From Candidatus Saccharimonadota bacterium (lineage in GTDB: Bacteria; Patescibacteriota; Saccharimonadia; Saccharimonadales; Saccharimonadaceae): a stretch of DNA of 16,754 nucleotides. Shown in pieces: positions 1 to 8,468 of this stretch. How positions within the stretch are numbered: position 1 is the stretch's first letter; every line of letters begins with the position of its first letter. The stretch is from contig UNSM01000010.1 of assembly GCA_900555425.1 (NCBI GenBank), positions 1 through 16,754 of the forward strand. Direction: 5' to 3'. The translations under genes and the position numbers were made by a program. The notes beneath the pieces are model-generated. The model was not told the origin of the DNA and did not search any database. It was given only the letters and a program-made list of their open reading frames with translations.

Positions 1-1
1 G

Positions 2-73
2 ACGCGACAAAATTATCGTCGAACGATGGAGCTGGTGCGTCGTACGGGCGCGATGTTGGAAGAAGTCTTGTAG
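2..73 (+). CDS. hrcA: HrcA heat-shock repressor, C-terminal end only (partial)
   Basis: An open frame enters from the left edge and stops at TAG 71-73, leaving 23 residues. The visible tail reads NYRRTMELVRRTGAMLEEVL, which resembles the usual HrcA C-terminus (a conserved N-Y followed by an amphipathic helix ending in L-L/E-x-L). HrcA is the dimeric repressor that binds CIRCE operators and is kept active by GroEL. Three CIRCE sites occur downstream in this window, and the order hrcA-grpE-dnaK-dnaJ is the classic arrangement. grpE starts 19 nt after this stop, so the two are probably co-transcribed. The identification leans on position as much as on the short tail. Confidence 0.72.
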   Translation, partial: TRQNYRRTMELVRRTGAMLEEVL

Positions 74-92
74 TGGCTAAAAGGAGGAAAAA

Positions 93-557
93 ATGACGAA
101 GAATAAAAAAGCTGAAGATTTAGAGAAAGAAGTTGCCGAGCTGACGTCGGATTTGCAGCGAACTCGAGCGGATTTTGAGAATTATCGTAAGCGCGTGGAC
201 GCAGAAAAGCAGTCAGCGCACGAGTTGGGTCAAACTAAGTCAGTGATGAAATTGTTGCCAGTCATTGACACGATTGAGCGAGCTGTCGCTAACGTTCCAG
301 GGGAGCTTCAGGATAATGCGTGGGTTAAGGGTGTGGCTGGTCTGAGCAAGCAGCTTGACAAGCAGTTGAAGGAGATTGGTTTGGAGAAAATTGACGCCAA
401 ACCCGGAACTTTATTTAATCCTGAATTTCATCAGGCTGTTCAATTTGACGAATCAACGGATGGTGATAAGGAAGTTGTTGCCGAGGAGCTTCGCGCCGGC
501 TATACTTTGAACGGTTCAGTTATTCGCGACGCAATGGTAAAAGTCACTCGTCAGTAA
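93..557 (+). CDS. grpE: GrpE, nucleotide exchange factor of DnaK
   Basis: This 154-aa cytoplasmic protein releases ADP from DnaK and so resets the chaperone cycle. Residues 1-45 are charged and heptad-like, as expected for the long paired helices that dimerise GrpE. The centre (about 50-100) is helical, with the family-like VMKLLPVIDTIERAV segment. The C-terminal beta domain carries the family signature around GYTLNGSVIRDAMVKV (about 137-152). Length is at the short end of the usual 150-200 aa. A strong Shine-Dalgarno AAAGGAGG (80-87) sits 5 nt before the ATG, which fixes the start. The gene lies 19 nt behind the hrcA stop, so it is most likely in an hrcA-grpE operon. dnaK behind it has its own CIRCE-controlled promoter region. 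Confidence 0.95.
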   Translation: MTKNKKAEDLEKEVAELTSDLQRTRADFENYRKRVDAEKQSAHELGQTKSVMKLLPVIDTIERAVANVPGELQDNAWVKGVAGLSKQLDKQLKEIGLEKIDAKPGTLFNPEFHQAVQFDESTDGDKEVVAEELRAGYTLNGSVIRDAMVKVTRQ

Positions 558-579
558 TATGATTGCGAAAAAACAGCGA

Positions 580-606
580 TTAGCACTCTTGACATGGGAG
601 TGCTAA
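580..606 (+). promoter_or_regulatory. CIRCE operator 1 upstream of dnaK
   Basis: A perfect CIRCE inverted repeat, TTAGCACTC-N9-GAGTGCTAA, the HrcA binding site. Its 9-bp spacer (589-597) contains TTGACA, the -35 box of the dnaK promoter. Bound HrcA would therefore cover the -35 region directly. Confidence 0.95.
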
Positions 607-617
607 TTATTTATACT
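589..617 (+). promoter_or_regulatory. dnaK promoter P1 (sigma70 type)
   Basis: A consensus -35 TTGACA (589-594) is followed after 17 bp by -10 TATACT (612-617). The predicted start of transcription is near 624. The -35 box lies inside CIRCE 1, and CIRCE 2 begins one base after the predicted transcription start. The promoter is thus bracketed by two operators. Confidence 0.85.
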
Positions 618-624
618 GAGATAG

Positions 625-651
625 TTGGCACTCGCCACGAAAGAGTGCTAG
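625..651 (+). promoter_or_regulatory. CIRCE operator 2 upstream of dnaK
   Basis: TTGGCACTC-N9-GAGTGCTAG is a CIRCE with one symmetric change from consensus in each arm (third base of the left arm, last base of the right arm). It starts at about +1/+2 of P1, so it would also form a hairpin at the 5' end of the P1 transcript. Confidence 0.9.
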
Positions 652-654
652 AAT
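625..654 (+). promoter_or_regulatory. Possible second dnaK promoter P2 inside CIRCE 2
   Basis: TTGGCA (625-630) and TAGAAT (649-654) are separated by 18 bp. TGC (646-648) directly precedes the hexamer and gives an extended -10. Both arms of CIRCE 2 contribute bases: the left arm supplies the -35 box and the right arm most of the extended -10. The pattern is suggestive, but P1 alone could serve dnaK. Confidence 0.45.
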
Positions 655-702
655 GAATATAAGATATAGACCAGATGTGATCATAACAGAAAGGGGAATC
701 AT

Positions 703-2592
703 ATGGGTAAAATTATTGGTATTGACCTCGGTACGACCAACAGCGCATTTGCGTATATGTTAGCTGGCAAGCCAGAGGTAATTTCTAACGCCGAAGGTAA
801 TCGTACTACGCCATCTGTAGTTGCGGTTAATAAAAAGGGTGAACGACTTGTCGGTCAAGTTGCTCAGCGTCAGCGTGTAACAAATCCAAAAAACACGATT
901 TACGGCGTTAAGCGTTTGATTGGTCGTAAGTTTGATGATAAGGAAGTGCAGAAAGACTTGGATATCATGCCGTACAAGATTGTTAAAAAAGGTACTGGCG
1001 TGGCGGTCGAAATGGGCGATAAGGAATACACGCCAGAAGAAGTTTCAGCAATGATTCTTAGTAAAATCAAGGCTGACGCCGAGGCTTTCTTGGGTGAAAA
1101 GGTAACAGAGGCGGTGATTACGGTGCCAGCTTACTTTGACGATTCACAGCGCCAAGCAACTAAGGACGCTGGTAAAATTGCTGGATTGGAAGTTAAGCGT
1201 ATTATCAACGAACCAACAGCTGCGGCTTTGGCGTACGGTCTGGAGAAGGGTAAGAACGACGAAACTATCGTAGTGTTCGACCTTGGTGGTGGTACGTTTG
1301 ACGTGTCGGTGCTGGAACTAGGTGACGGTGTGTTTGAGGTTAAAGCAACCAATGGTGATACGCACCTTGGTGGTGAGGATTTCGACAACGCTATTGTTAA
1401 CTACTTCTTGGACGACTTCAAATCAAAGGAAGGAATTGATCTTCGTAAAGATAATGCAGCAATGCAACGCCTAAAGGACGAGGCTGAAAAGGCGAAGAAA
1501 GAATTGTCGACGGTTACTGAATATGAAGTCAACATTCCATTTATTACTGCTGATGCTGATGGTCCAAAACACTTTGAAATGAGCTTGAGTCGCGCTAAGT
1601 TGGAAGATTTGGTTAAGGATTTATTGGATCGCTTGGATGGTCCAGTAGAAAAGGCTTTGAAGGATGCCAAACTTTCTAAGTCCGACATTAACAATGTAGT
1701 TATGGTTGGTGGAATGACTCGTATGCCAGCTGTGGTTGAGCGTGTGAAGAATTTCTTTGGAAAAGATCCGATGCAAGGCGTGAACCCAGATGAGGTTGTG
1801 GCTGTTGGTGCTGCAATTCAAGGTGGTGTCTTGGCTGGTGATGTTAAGGATGTGTTACTTCTGGATGTGACTCCGCTTTCTCTTGGAATTGAGACGATGG
1901 GCGGCGTGTCGACGAAGTTGATTGACCGAAATACGACGATTCCAACAAGCAAGAGCGAGGTTTTCTCGACGGCTGCAGATAACCAGCCTCAGGTGGAAAT
2001 TCACGTTCTTCAAGGTGAGCGCGAGTTTGCTAATGACAATAAGAGTTTGGGTCGTTTTGTGCTTGATGGTATTGCGCCAGCACCACGCGGTGTGCCTCAA
2101 ATTGAAGTGACCTTTAACATTGACGCCAACGGTATTCTTAACGTTACAGCCAAAGACAAGGGAACAGGCAAAGAGCAATCAATCACTATCCAAAACTCTG
2201 GCAATATGAGCAAGGAAGATATTGAGAAGGCGCAAAAAGAAGCCGAACTTCACGCGGACGAAGACAAGAAAAAACGCGAAACTGTCGATACGAAGAATCA
2301 GCTTGAAAACGCTATTTATCAGACAAAGAAAATGCCGGACGAATTCAAAGATAAGATTTCTGACGATGATAAGCAAGCGATTGAAAAGGCTGTCGAAGAG
2401 GCTGAAAAGCACAAAGATTCTGAAGATAAGGACGAATTGGATGCTGCAATTAAAGCCTTGAACGATGCGATTATGCCAATCGGGGCTAAGATGTATCAAC
2501 AATCAGCCGACGATAAAAAAGCTGACGAAGCTGGCGACAAAAAGTCTGATAAAGACGAGCCGGTCGAAGGCGAAATTGTCGACGAAAAATAA
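703..2592 (+). CDS. dnaK: DnaK (Hsp70) chaperone
   Basis: A full-length 629-aa Hsp70 that binds exposed hydrophobic peptides in an ATP-dependent cycle with DnaJ and GrpE. The ATPase domain covers about 1-380. It shows phosphate loop 1 GIDLGTTNS (6-14), phosphate loop 2 [10 protein letters not shown] (from 193) and the adenosine motif VVMVGGMTR (from 332). The conserved interdomain linker VLLLDV is at 384-389. The beta-sandwich and helical-lid substrate-binding domain follows, with an acidic, Lys-rich tail ending EGEIVDEK. The stretch between about residues 75 and 110 is the long form seen in E. coli-type DnaK, not the shortened form of Firmicutes and Actinobacteria. A purine-rich Shine-Dalgarno (AGAAAGGGG, near 689-696) precedes the ATG after a roughly 80-nt leader. 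Expression should be repressed by HrcA through two CIRCE sites. A terminator follows. Confidence 0.98.
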   Translation: MGKIIGIDLGTTNSAFAYMLAGKPEVISNAEGNRTTPSVVAVNKKGERLVGQVAQRQRVTNPKNTIYGVKRLIGRKFDDKEVQKDLDIMPYKIVKKGTGVAVEMGDKEYTPEEVSAMILSKIKADAEAFLGEKVTEAVITVPAYFDDSQRQATKDAGKIAGLEVKRIINEPTAAALAYGLEKGKNDETIVVFDLGGGTFDVSVLELGDGVFEVKATNGDTHLGGEDFDNAIVNYFLDDFKSKEGIDLRKDNAAMQRLKDEAEKAKKELSTVTEYEVNIPFITADADGPKHFEMSLSRAKLEDLVKDLLDRLDGPVEKALKDAKLSKSDINNVVMVGGMTRMPAVVERVKNFFGKDPMQGVNPDEVVAVGAAIQGGVLAGDVKDVLLLDVTPLSLGIETMGGVSTKLIDRNTTIPTSKSEVFSTAADNQPQVEIHVLQGEREFANDNKSLGRFVLDGIAPAPRGVPQIEVTFNIDANGILNVTAKDKGTGKEQSITIQNSGNMSKEDIEKAQKEAELHADEDKKKRETVDTKNQLENAIYQTKKMPDEFKDKISDDDKQAIEKAVEEAEKHKDSEDKDELDAAIKALNDAIMPIGAKMYQQSADDKKADEAGDKKSDKDEPVEGEIVDEK

Positions 2593-2611
2593 ACCTAACG
2601 TCTTTACAAAG

Positions 2612-2643
2612 AAGGCTGCTCGATAAAAAGAGCGGCCTTTTTT
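2612..2643 (+). terminator. Intrinsic terminator after dnaK
   Basis: A 10-bp stem (AAGGCTGCTC with GAGCGGCCTT, one G-U pair) closes an 8-nt loop, 2622-2629. A run of T ends at 2643. It separates dnaK from dnaJ transcriptionally. Confidence 0.88.
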
Positions 2644-2647
2644 GGAC

Positions 2648-2674
2648 TTAGCACTCTTGCACTGAGAGTGCTAA
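2648..2674 (+). promoter_or_regulatory. CIRCE operator 3 upstream of dnaJ
   Basis: A perfect TTAGCACTC-N9-GAGTGCTAA inverted repeat. It begins five bases after the dnaK terminator T-tract. Its spacer contains the -35 hexamer of the dnaJ promoter. Confidence 0.95.
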
Positions 2675-2685
2675 ACGCGTATAAT
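2657..2685 (+). promoter_or_regulatory. dnaJ promoter, -35 box inside CIRCE 3
   Basis: TTGCAC (2657-2662), 17 bp, then TATAAT (2680-2685). Only 9 nt separate the -10 box from the ATG at 2695. The predicted transcription start (about 2692) leaves a leader of about 3 nt or none. No usable Shine-Dalgarno fits, because the AAGG at 2690-2693 is only one base from the ATG. Confidence 0.85.
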
Positions 2686-2694
2686 ATATAAGGT

Positions 2695-3804
2695 ATGAGC
2701 AAGCGTGATTATTATGAAATATTGGGCGTTCCAAAGACCGCTTCTGAAGATGAGATAAAAAAGGCTTTTCGTAAATTAGCAATTAAATATCATCCTGACA
2801 AACAGGGTGGCGACGAGGCTAAATTTAAGGAAATTAATGAAGCCTATGAGGTTCTGAAAGACAAACAGAAGCGACAGCGTTATGATCAATTTGGTCATGC
2901 TGGCGTTGGTGGCTCTTCTGGTGGCGGATTTTCTGGCAATCCGTTTGAAGGATTTGGTGGATTCGGCGGTCAAAACGTTCACTTTGATTTTGGTGACGGT
3001 GGACTAGGTGATATTTTTAGCCAATTCTTCGGTGGTGCTTCTGGCGGCGCTGGGAATGGTCGTTCGCGTGGGCGTGATGTTGAAACTAGTGTAACATTAA
3101 CTTTTGAGGACGCGGTATTTGGTGTAGAAAAGAAAATTAGTTTAATGCTGGATGTTGAATGTGGGCATTGCCATGGCGATGGCGCCGAGCCTGGATTTGG
3201 AATGAAAACGTGCCCAACTTGTAAGGGCGCGGGTCAGCAAACTCGAACGATGAATTCGCTGTTTGGACAAATTCAGCAGGCGGTTGTTTGTGAAACTTGT
3301 CACGGTAAGGGAAAAGTTCCTGAAAAAGAATGTTCAGTTTGTCGAGGAAAAGGCACGACCCGACAGAATCAGGATATCACTATTAAAATTCCGGCAGGGA
3401 TTGATGATGGCGCGACAATTCGTCTGCGCGGTCGTGGTGAAGCAGTTGCTGGTGGCAGTAGAGGTGATTTGTATGTCCACATTCGCGTTAAGGCGCATAA
3501 AAAATTCACTCGTGAAGGCAATATTATTCTTAGCGAAGAGCATATTTCTATGGTTGATGCGGCGCTAGGAACGGAAATTGATGTGGAAACTGTGGACGGT
3601 GTGATAACGATGAAAATCCCGGCGGGCACTCAGAGCGGCACTGACTTTAAGTTGTCGGGTCATGGCGTGCCGCACTTACATAGTGAATCTCGTGGTCCGC
3701 ATATTGTGGGTGTTATTGTTGATACGCCAACCAAATTGACCAAAAAGCAGAAGGAGCTTTTGGAGCAATTTAAGGGCGCGAAAAAACGAGGACTGTTTTC
3801 CTAG
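2695..3804 (+). CDS. dnaJ: DnaJ (Hsp40, type I) co-chaperone
   Basis: This 369-aa cytoplasmic protein stimulates DnaK ATP hydrolysis and delivers substrates. The J domain covers about 4-70 with the essential HPD triad at 33-35. A Gly/Phe-rich segment follows (about 72-125). The zinc-binding domain has four intact CxxCxGxG repeats ([32 protein letters not shown]), so this is a complete type I DnaJ able to bind two zinc ions. The C-terminal substrate-binding and dimerisation part completes a family-typical length. The start is fixed by the J-domain N-terminus and by the -10 box just upstream. Unlike many genomes, it has its own CIRCE promoter after a terminator, so it is probably transcribed separately from dnaK as a near-leaderless mRNA. 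Confidence 0.97.
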   Translation: MSKRDYYEILGVPKTASEDEIKKAFRKLAIKYHPDKQGGDEAKFKEINEAYEVLKDKQKRQRYDQFGHAGVGGSSGGGFSGNPFEGFGGFGGQNVHFDFGDGGLGDIFSQFFGGASGGAGNGRSRGRDVETSVTLTFEDAVFGVEKKISLMLDVECGHCHGDGAEPGFGMKTCPTCKGAGQQTRTMNSLFGQIQQAVVCETCHGKGKVPEKECSVCRGKGTTRQNQDITIKIPAGIDDGATIRLRGRGEAVAGGSRGDLYVHIRVKAHKKFTREGNIILSEEHISMVDAALGTEIDVETVDGVITMKIPAGTQSGTDFKLSGHGVPHLHSESRGPHIVGVIVDTPTKLTKKQKELLEQFKGAKKRGLFS

Positions 3805-3809
3805 TGTAT

Positions 3810-3837
3810 TTGTTGAGAAAAAATCCTGTGTTATACT
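3810..3837 (+). promoter_or_regulatory. Probable promoter of the 1044-aa membrane protein gene
   Basis: TATACT (3832-3837) lies 27 nt before the ATG at 3865. The best -35 candidate is TTGTTG (3810-3815) with a 16-bp spacer. The leader contains a Shine-Dalgarno-like AGAGGGA (near 3850-3856). The -10 box is good and the -35 box is weak. Confidence 0.5.
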
Positions 3838-3864
3838 GAAGCTAACATAAGAGGGATTGAAGGC

Positions 3865-6800
3865 ATGGGATTAATTTTTCTGATAATAGTTATTATTGTA
3901 GTAATTAAGCTAATAAAATTATTACAGAGAGGTAATAGTCAGCCGTCTAATTATTCCGAAGATTATCGGCAGGGATATTGGGATGGTGTGCGTGATGCAC
4001 AAAATGGATGCGCAAAAATTGAGAATGACAACGGTCAAGTGAGGCTTATCACCGAGAATCAAAGCGCCGCTTCGCGGCTTGCGAATATGCCGTTGAATAT
4101 CAGTAAAAATGAGAATCTCGATAATATAATTCCTACTAGTATTTCCACAGCTGAAGAGAGAGTAAATACGGTTGCTGTGCCTGTTGAGAATAATATTGAA
4201 CGAACATCACATATTGATGACAAGGAAAAGGAGAGGGGCCGTAAGACTACAATTAATATAGCACTATATACGGCATCGCTACTTCTGACTGCGGGAATAT
4301 TGCTTCTAGCCCAGGCAATTAATCTATCTATCCAACTTAGGTTTGGATTGGTGTGGCTGTTTATTTTTATTTATTATATTATTGGTCAGATATTGTATGC
4401 TCGCTTGCCAATATTGAAATCTGCGTCGACAGCACTTATTGGTACGGCTTTGGCTGCTGTGCCAATTGGTGGCTGGACTATGAATCTGCTTTTAGGTATT
4501 GACCCCGCATGGTGCTGGCTTATTACCTCTGTACTTGGTGCTGTCTTGTGTGTTGATGCTACAGTGAGATTGAATAGTCGACCTCTTGCTTATGTATCGC
4601 TACTATCGATGTTTACGATGACGACTAGTTTGCCGGCTGTTGTGCATGCGCAGCTGGTCTGGTATTACGTTGTAATGCTGCTATTTGGATGTTTGATGAC
4701 TGTGGCTGCATATTTTTCTAGTCGCCTTCCTCGTCAGTTCGTCGAACCGTTAAACGTTGTAAATCCGTTTATCGTGCCGATGACGATGTTTATCGCGCTT
4801 AGCTCATCGGTATATATGGGTACATTAGATATTAGTGTACTGTTATTCGCTAGCGTTGCATATTACTTTACGGTTGCTCTTGTTGAGAAGTCTAAAAAGA
4901 TGCGTACTTATGAATTGACAACAGCTCGCTTATTGTTAATGGTGATGGCTACTAGTTTCGCAATGTATTTATCTGACGATAATCAGTTGGTCGTAAGTGT
5001 GATTTTAGGGTTAGTGGCGCTTGGAAATATAATCTGGTCCGCTGTATCAATGTACGTTCAGAAACAGTACGATAGACATCATGAAATAGTATTGTGGGTT
5101 AGTTTTGTTGTGTCATTAAGTGCTCTGTTTGGCGTGATCGGTTCTGGAGATTCGCTACGAATGATGGTTGCTTTTACCTTTATTGGTGTTATTTCAGCGA
5201 TTAGTCTTGCAATCCTTTTTTTGTTACGTCGTGTCCGCTTCGGTGTTATGGTTGTGATATCTGGGATTCTATTGGTGCCGATTGGTATAACACTATTCAA
5301 TATTGATATAGCTATAGCACCACGCGTACAGTATCTAATTTTTCTATTCATGACGCCACTGCCGGTTATTTGCCGATTGCTAGTTTTGAAGTGTCCGAAT
5401 ATTAGTAAAAGTCAGGCTGCTTTAGTATATGGCGCTGCGTCAACTTGGCTATTAATGGCGATGTTCACCTCAGCGATGATAGCCACTTATGCGACAGAGG
5501 AAGCCCTGATGTGCCTATCGGGCGCGATAGCTATCGGCGCTGGCATTATGAGTGTGGCTGTATGGCGCGAAAAAGTTTATGAGTTTGTAGTTGGAGTACA
5601 TACTTCTTTAATGTTGTCAGTATTTTTGCTAGCTTTAGGTTTTTCGGTGTCTAGTGAAAACGTCTCTATTTTAATGGCGTGGATAAATGTGTCGTCGCTA
5701 TTAATAGTAGAATGGCTTTATCATCGTCATGGCAACACAGCCATCAAAAGTCGTGAGCTGTTTCTATATTCTATTATTGGCGTAGCTATCATTGTTGTGT
5801 TGTCGTCAATTCATCCGATAGTTTGGCTGCCGCTAGTGGTGTCACTATACTATGCGTTTTACCGATGTCGTAGAGAGGTTTATTTGGGCGGGGCATATCT
5901 TACGACAATCATCTTTGTTTTATTATCTCTGCATTGGTTGAATATACCGTTTAATGATAATCTTGCAATTGCTGCATGGGTGAGTCTAGTTGGTTTTGGG
6001 TCTTTGTACTGGCTGTTGCAAATGAATAGGCAATTGTCAATTATTAGTGATATGACGCTGTGTGCCGCTGTAGTTCCAACGATAGTGCTTCCAATAATTA
6101 ATCTACTGGCAACATATGATTTGTCGTTTAAAATATTGGGATGGATAGCAGCTACAGTAGCTCTTTATATGGCGGTGCTTGCTAAACGAGATTGGCGAAT
6201 AATGACAATAGCTGCGCACCCGAGTTTAGTGTTGTTGCTTTACCTTATAGCGCAATGGTTTGCTATTACACTCGAATTCATGTCAGTCGTTGCCCTGGTC
6301 ATTTTTGCGGTGTTTTACGGCTTGTCTATTGCTGCGCGAATCAGAAAGATGTCGAGTCTTTGGTATTACTCTTCATTCTATAGCGCCATCGGCTGGTCGG
6401 TAGTCTTATTGTCTATTACTACATCAGTTAGCGCTACTGTGGCGTCAGTGATTCTGGCGGCGCTAGTGTGGATAATTAATGGTATCGCCTTGATGTTCGA
6501 AGGTATTCCTAAAAAGAATATTTTATATTTTGATTCAGGCGTGCTCCTAATTCTGTGTGGTGTTTTATTTACTATTAAAAACCTAGCCTTACCCGTTCAC
6601 GCTATCACAATACCGTATTTGTGGTCAGCGGCAATTCTTTCGGGAGCGGTGATGTCGTGGCGTTGGTTGGGGTATATTCATAAGTCTACGATAATACATC
6701 TAGTACTGGCTCTCTCTGCGCTTAGTCTGCCGACTCTCATCCTGGCGTTCGCGGGAGACAGCGTTATGGAAATATTATTCCTAATAGAGCATTCATTAAT

Positions 6801-6999
6801 GGTCGTTGTGGGTCTGGTACTTAACAAGCGACTAGTTACGACATGGGGTGCGGTATGTGTGACATTAGCTTTGATATACCTATTGTCGGGATACACTTAT
6901 GTATTAGCTATTTTGGCTGGTATATCTATCATTGTAGCGGTGATAATTGTGGTAGCGAGAGCTCAAAGAAGCAAAAGGCAAGATATTGCAAAAAGATAG
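3865..6999 (+). CDS. Large polytopic membrane protein, function unknown
   Basis: A 1044-aa protein that I cannot assign to a named family with confidence. It begins with a single very hydrophobic helix (about 3-19). A soluble, mostly polar stretch follows (about 20-128), including a Tyr/Asp/Gly-rich patch near 29-48 (SEDYRQGYWDGVRDAQNG). From about 130 to 1035 it is an almost continuous series of hydrophobic segments with short loops, roughly 25-30 membrane helices by eye. It ends in a short basic tail (ARAQRSKRQDIAKR). There are no ATPase, protease or transporter motifs I recognise. The layout (polar N-terminal domain plus 20 or more helices) recalls uncharacterised DUF2157/DUF2339-type membrane proteins, but that is only a resemblance. 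The next gene's promoter lies inside its last codons, so it probably forms its own unit. It is rich in ATA, TTA and CTA codons compared with the chaperone genes, consistent with modest expression. Confidence 0.85.
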   Translation: MGLIFLIIVIIVVIKLIKLLQRGNSQPSNYSEDYRQGYWDGVRDAQNGCAKIENDNGQVRLITENQSAASRLANMPLNISKNENLDNIIPTSISTAEERVNTVAVPVENNIERTSHIDDKEKERGRKTTINIALYTASLLLTAGILLLAQAINLSIQLRFGLVWLFIFIYYIIGQILYARLPILKSASTALIGTALAAVPIGGWTMNLLLGIDPAWCWLITSVLGAVLCVDATVRLNSRPLAYVSLLSMFTMTTSLPAVVHAQLVWYYVVMLLFGCLMTVAAYFSSRLPRQFVEPLNVVNPFIVPMTMFIALSSSVYMGTLDISVLLFASVAYYFTVALVEKSKKMRTYELTTARLLLMVMATSFAMYLSDDNQLVVSVILGLVALGNIIWSAVSMYVQKQYDRHHEIVLWVSFVVSLSALFGVIGSGDSLRMMVAFTFIGVISAISLAILFLLRRVRFGVMVVISGILLVPIGITLFNIDIAIAPRVQYLIFLFMTPLPVICRLLVLKCPNISKSQAALVYGAASTWLLMAMFTSAMIATYATEEALMCLSGAIAIGAGIMSVAVWREKVYEFVVGVHTSLMLSVFLLALGFSVSSENVSILMAWINVSSLLIVEWLYHRHGNTAIKSRELFLYSIIGVAIIVVLSSIHPIVWLPLVVSLYYAFYRCRREVYLGGAYLTTIIFVLLSLHWLNIPFNDNLAIAAWVSLVGFGSLYWLLQMNRQLSIISDMTLCAAVVPTIVLPIINLLATYDLSFKILGWIAATVALYMAVLAKRDWRIMTIAAHPSLVLLLYLIAQWFAITLEFMSVVALVIFAVFYGLSIAARIRKMSSLWYYSSFYSAIGWSVVLLSITTSVSATVASVILAALVWIINGIALMFEGIPKKNILYFDSGVLLILCGVLFTIKNLALPVHAITIPYLWSAAILSGAVMSWRWLGYIHKSTIIHLVLALSALSLPTLILAFAGDSVMEILFLIEHSLMVVVGLVLNKRLVTTWGAVCVTLALIYLLSGYTYVLAILAGISIIVAVIIVVARAQRSKRQDIAKR

Positions 7000-7014
7000 T
7001 TTTTATGCTATAAT
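6986..7014 (+). promoter_or_regulatory. Promoter of the DUF1704 gene, giving a leaderless mRNA
   Basis: TTGCAA (6986-6991), 17 bp, TATAAT (7009-7014), with TGC at 7006-7008 forming an extended -10. The ATG at 7022 is 7 nt after the -10 box, so the expected transcript starts at or one base before the start codon. The -35 box lies inside the last codons of the upstream gene. Confidence 0.85.
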
Positions 7015-7021
7015 ATGCCGC

Positions 7022-8416
7022 ATGAATGAAAAGACGCCCCTCGATGCAATAAAAACAATTGAAAATCAGTCTTCTGTAGAGGACCTTTATAGTCAGTTAA
7101 CGGATTTGTCGCCAAAAATTGTTACGATGTTTACGCCGTCAAATCGTAGCGAAGAAGAAGAGGGGTTTCTTTCTGGGGAGGTTAGAGATCCTCAGTTTTA
7201 CTATGAAAAGCTCAATTCTGCTGATTTTGACGAAGCTGCAGAAAAGATACAGGAGATTGGTAATAAGATATTAAATCATCCTAGCCTGCCGCCATCACAC
7301 AGAGGTATTTACGAAGAGTTTATCGCAGATTACTCAAAGAAGACGACGCTACTTAATTATGCGCAACAGTATAACAATGCAAAATCAGAAGAGGAAAAGA
7401 AAGCTGCCGCTGAGAAGTATAGGTATCTGAATATTGAATCTTACGGTGAGCCAGACGAAGATACCTATCGTTCTCTGTTGGGTGGAAAATTAAACGCTAT
7501 TCATAGCAAAAAATTGACAGGAAAAGCGAATGAACTGCGGAAAGAGTTATTAGGTATGGTTAATTTCAAGCCTGGAATGGATATCCCAGAGAGGTTCCGT
7601 CCATCAGACGAAACAGTGGAATGGATGCATAGTGTAGCAGAGTCTTTATATGGAGGCATGCTAAGTCATATTCCTAATAAGCAAGAAGAATTTGATCCGT
7701 ATGAGTTGCAGAAAATATTTACTGATATTATCGAAGAAGAGTTCAATGGACTTAATGATCCAGAGGGTTATGCTGGAGCAGCGGAGGGTTGGGCGGTTTC
7801 TGTAGGGAAGGCTACTTCTGTTAATGTAAAATCCTCTGAGAAAAGAATAGTTATTCCCGACAATGGTATGATGCGATCTCGTAAAAAGGTTGAGAATTTA
7901 GTAGTTCACGAGATTGGTGTTCATATGCTGAGGTCTATTACAGGTGGAGAGACTGATGTGCTTCCTCTGAAATCTGGATTGAGCGACTATTATGACGCCG
8001 AGGAAGGGCTGGGCGTGGTGATGGAGCAGGCTTTGAGCGGAAAGTTTGCTGAGCGCGGTGTTGATCACTATATAACAGCTGGACTCGCTCACTTTGATAA
8101 TAAAGATTTTCGTGATGCGTTTGAAGTGAAGTGGAGGTTGTCGCTGCTCGACTCTGTTGAGGATGGAGGTGAAATTAACGATAAGCAGATAGCAAAGGCA
8201 AAAAAGACTGCTTTTACTCAGACTCTACGAAGCTTCCGCGGGACAAACGACATGCCTTTATTTAAGGATCTGAGCTATTATAATGGTTCGGTAGAAGTTT
8301 GGAGACACCTAGAATCTATAAAAGGTGATGACTTTTTACTGTCGTTGCTTCTTGCCGGGAAAGTGAATACTTCAAAGAAACATAGGGATGTTATTCTTGA
8401 ATCAAAAAGTATGTAG
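7022..8416 (+). CDS. DUF1704 zinc metallopeptidase (MATCAP/QEGLA-motif family)
   Basis: A 464-aa soluble protein with no signal peptide. It carries HEIGVH (296-301), the HExxxH zinc motif of the DUF1704 family (PF08014), followed by LRSITGG and, about 26 residues on, EEGLG (327-331). This matches the family's H-E-I-G-x-H ... E-G-L-A pattern, in which the later Glu is the third zinc ligand. Bacterial members are often named 'flavohemoglobin expression-modulating QEGLA motif protein'. Eukaryotic members (MATCAP/TMCP) are carboxypeptidases acting on tubulin C-terminal tails. The first 250 residues are helical and charged, with a Lys/Glu-rich stretch around 120-138. An upstream in-frame TTG at 6986 is rejected because it is the -35 box. 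The neighbours on the 3' side are a retropepsin-like protease and RimK. The substrate is unknown. Catalytic residues are intact, so an active metallopeptidase is likely. Confidence 0.78.
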   Translation: MNEKTPLDAIKTIENQSSVEDLYSQLTDLSPKIVTMFTPSNRSEEEEGFLSGEVRDPQFYYEKLNSADFDEAAEKIQEIGNKILNHPSLPPSHRGIYEEFIADYSKKTTLLNYAQQYNNAKSEEEKKAAAEKYRYLNIESYGEPDEDTYRSLLGGKLNAIHSKKLTGKANELRKELLGMVNFKPGMDIPERFRPSDETVEWMHSVAESLYGGMLSHIPNKQEEFDPYELQKIFTDIIEEEFNGLNDPEGYAGAAEGWAVSVGKATSVNVKSSEKRIVIPDNGMMRSRKKVENLVVHEIGVHMLRSITGGETDVLPLKSGLSDYYDAEEGLGVVMEQALSGKFAERGVDHYITAGLAHFDNKDFRDAFEVKWRLSLLDSVEDGGEINDKQIAKAKKTAFTQTLRSFRGTNDMPLFKDLSYYNGSVEVWRHLESIKGDDFLLSLLLAGKVNTSKKHRDVILESKSM

Positions 8417-8431
8417 TAGGGCGTTATACAT

Positions 8432-8460
8432 TTGATATATATCATAAATTATGCCATAAT
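8432..8460 (+). promoter_or_regulatory. Promoter of the PF05618-rimK pair
   Basis: TTGATA (8432-8437), 17 bp, CATAAT (8455-8460), with TGC (8452-8454) forming an extended -10. The ATG at 8469 follows 8 nt after the -10 box, so the mRNA should have almost no leader. No Shine-Dalgarno is present. Confidence 0.75.
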
Positions 8461-8468
8461 ATTGACGT

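Noticed and set aside
1131-2502. Several minus-strand open frames opposite dnaK
   Set aside because: They are low-complexity shadows of a highly conserved gene, with no ribosome sites or recognisable products.
3813-3837. TTGAGA and TATACT as a promoter pair
   Set aside because: The 13-bp spacer is too short. TTGTTG at 3810 with 16 bp is preferred, though still weak.
6986-7021. An in-frame TTG start that would lengthen the DUF1704 protein by 12 residues
   Set aside because: The TTG is part of the TTGCAA -35 box. The extension spans the whole promoter, and the ATG at 7022 lies 7 nt after a consensus -10 box.
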